From: CAWHYG01 sp963833505
GTDB lineage: Bacteria; Eisenbacteria; RBG-16-71-46; CAIMUX01
Assembly (NCBI GenBank): GCA_963833505.1
Contig: CAWHYG010000006.1
Coordinates: forward strand, 62,001 to 126,000
DNA: 64,000 nucleotides
Direction: 5' to 3'
A model generated the notes under the pieces. It saw only the letters and a program-made list of their open reading frames with translations, was not told the origin of the DNA and made no database searches. Shown in pieces: positions 63,099 through 64,000 of the stretch (its first letter is position 1; every line of letters starts with the position of its first letter). Made by a program: the position numbers and the translations under genes.

Positions 63099-63639
63099 CC
63101 GGCGCGCCCGGCGGTCGCCCTCAACAGCGCGAGCAAGTCGCCCATCCCCCCAAACAAAGCGCGGTCCTGATGAGGACCCTCACCGATGCCGGCTTCGGCG
63201 GACCTGCCGCTCGCTTTCGAGTGAGTGGCGACCCGTGCGAGCTTCCACTGCATCCTGGCTGTCTCTTCAGCTCCCCCGCGCGGGCTGATATCGACAGTCT
63301 AAGTCGCGTCATGTCGTTGCAATCACTCCACCAGGTCCGTTCCGCTCGAACGTGTTTTGGCTTGGATGCGTTCGAATGACCGCTTATGGAGTGTCCGACC
63401 AAAGGAACGAATTCACGCATCTGCTGGCAATCGCGCGCGGCTCGATGTATAATGCCCGCAAGATCGAGAGTGAGTGCATGGAGAATGTCGGTGCCATTCG
63501 AATTTTCAGCGGTCGGCATGGGGACGCTTCCAAAGGTGGCGCCTCCTCCGGGGTGGGCCGCTGTTCCAGGCGACCGGGCATGCTCGATGCACCCATTCGA
63601 CAGACAATGCGTGTGCACCAGGTGAAAGGAGCCGACTCT
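63099..63639. other. 541-bp intergenic region upstream of the TIGR03118-like gene
   Basis: No gene is recognised; open frames are short and lack family character. It contains one promoter-like pair (annotated separately) and is somewhat less GC-rich than its surroundings, consistent with regulatory DNA. Confidence 0.4.
63424..63453 (+). promoter_or_regulatory. candidate sigma-70 promoter
   Basis: CTGGCA (63424-63429), an 18-base spacer and TATAAT (63448-63453), a consensus -10. It points toward the TIGR03118-like gene 187 bases downstream, implying a long leader. Confidence 0.45.
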
Positions 63640-64000
63640 ATGCGCCGTTCCTATGGGATTTTCCGCTCATCCAGGGCGACCCTGACCGGCCTTCTCGCAC
63701 TCTTGGCCGCCTTCTGCGTCGCCGGCACCGCCGGCGCTTCCGCGTATCATCAGACCAACCTCGTCTCGGATTTACCCAACACCGCCGCATTCCAGGACAG
63801 CAACCTGGTCAACCCTTGGGGCATCGCCTATTCCCCCACCGGCCCGTTCTGGATTTCAGACAACGGCAGCGGCCTTTCCACGGTCTACAACGGCCAGGGG
63901 CAGCCTTCTCCCCTGGTGGTCTCGGTTCCGCCCCCCAGCGGCGGCAATCCGCCGTCCGCGCCCACGGGAGAGCTCTACAATCCTACGAAAGGCTTCGCCG
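63640..64000 (+). CDS. TIGR03118-family secreted protein, 3' part outside window
   Basis: 120 residues visible before the right edge. Signal peptide RATLTGLLALLAAFCVAGTAGASA, then YHQTNLVSDLPNTAAFQDSN and LVNPWGIAYSPTGPFWISDN, the characteristic opening of the TIGR03118 family of propeller-like secreted proteins (function unknown). AAAGGAG lies eight bases before the ATG. It may be driven by the TATAAT promoter upstream. Confidence 0.85.
   Translation, partial: MRRSYGIFRSSRATLTGLLALLAAFCVAGTAGASAYHQTNLVSDLPNTAAFQDSNLVNPWGIAYSPTGPFWISDNGSGLSTVYNGQGQPSPLVVSVPPPSGGNPPSAPTGELYNPTKGFA

Overview
The window is a GC-rich (roughly two-thirds G+C by eye) bacterial chromosome segment with dense housekeeping operons and outer-membrane features: a TonB receptor, outer-membrane beta-barrels and C-terminal sorting domains of the FlgD/T9SS kind. 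With an MglA/roadblock GTPase pair, SpoVG, hybrid PAS kinases and a Gram-negative-style class I lanthipeptide cluster, this points to an uncultured FCB-superphylum relative (Eisenbacteria-like or a neighbour). That placement is inference from gene content only.

Positions 1-18600 are almost all on the minus strand. Reading in transcription order from the right they are: three tRNAs (Ser-CGA, Ser-GGA, Ala-CGC) and the SRP RNA; dnaX-ebfC-recR; a roadblock/MglA pair; pgpA-cinA-thpR; recA-recX-alaS; rfbD and a UbiA-type DPPR-synthase-like gene; then ispE-spoVG-tRNA Gln-prs-rplY-pth. These are classic conserved neighbourhoods and most genes overlap or nearly touch. Several of the proteins carry low-complexity Gly/Ala/Pro-rich C-terminal tails, some encoded by short tandem repeats.

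Positions 19004-26301 (plus strand) hold a complete class I lanthipeptide operon: a 65-residue precursor with an LVLSKETLRNI leader and a GG cleavage site, a LanC cyclase, a full-length LanB dehydratase and a LanT transporter with its own C39 protease. An outer-membrane beta-barrel gene follows. This is the strongest candidate for a new biosynthetic system here. It ends at a perfect hairpin facing an S9 peptidase.

Positions 29400-58200 are accessory: a cytochrome b561/sulfite-oxidase-fold fusion, an Rh-type ammonium transporter, two paralogous PAS hybrid kinases with a terminal receiver but no output domain, an orphan beta-class DNA methyltransferase, a GT4-NodB fusion, an S41 peptidase, a TonB receptor, a truncated antiporter with UspA, and several gene remnants. 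Positions 58200-64000 contain an NHL propeller protein, a kinase with an inverted layout (kinase core first, membrane segment, then a large external domain) overlapping a sigma-54 activator gene, and the start of a TIGR03118-like secreted protein.

Four genes (pgpA, dnaX, the post-LanT barrel and the inverted kinase) are each disrupted in a way that removing one base would repair. They share one polarity, so assembly or sequencing insertions must be excluded before any biological meaning is read into them.
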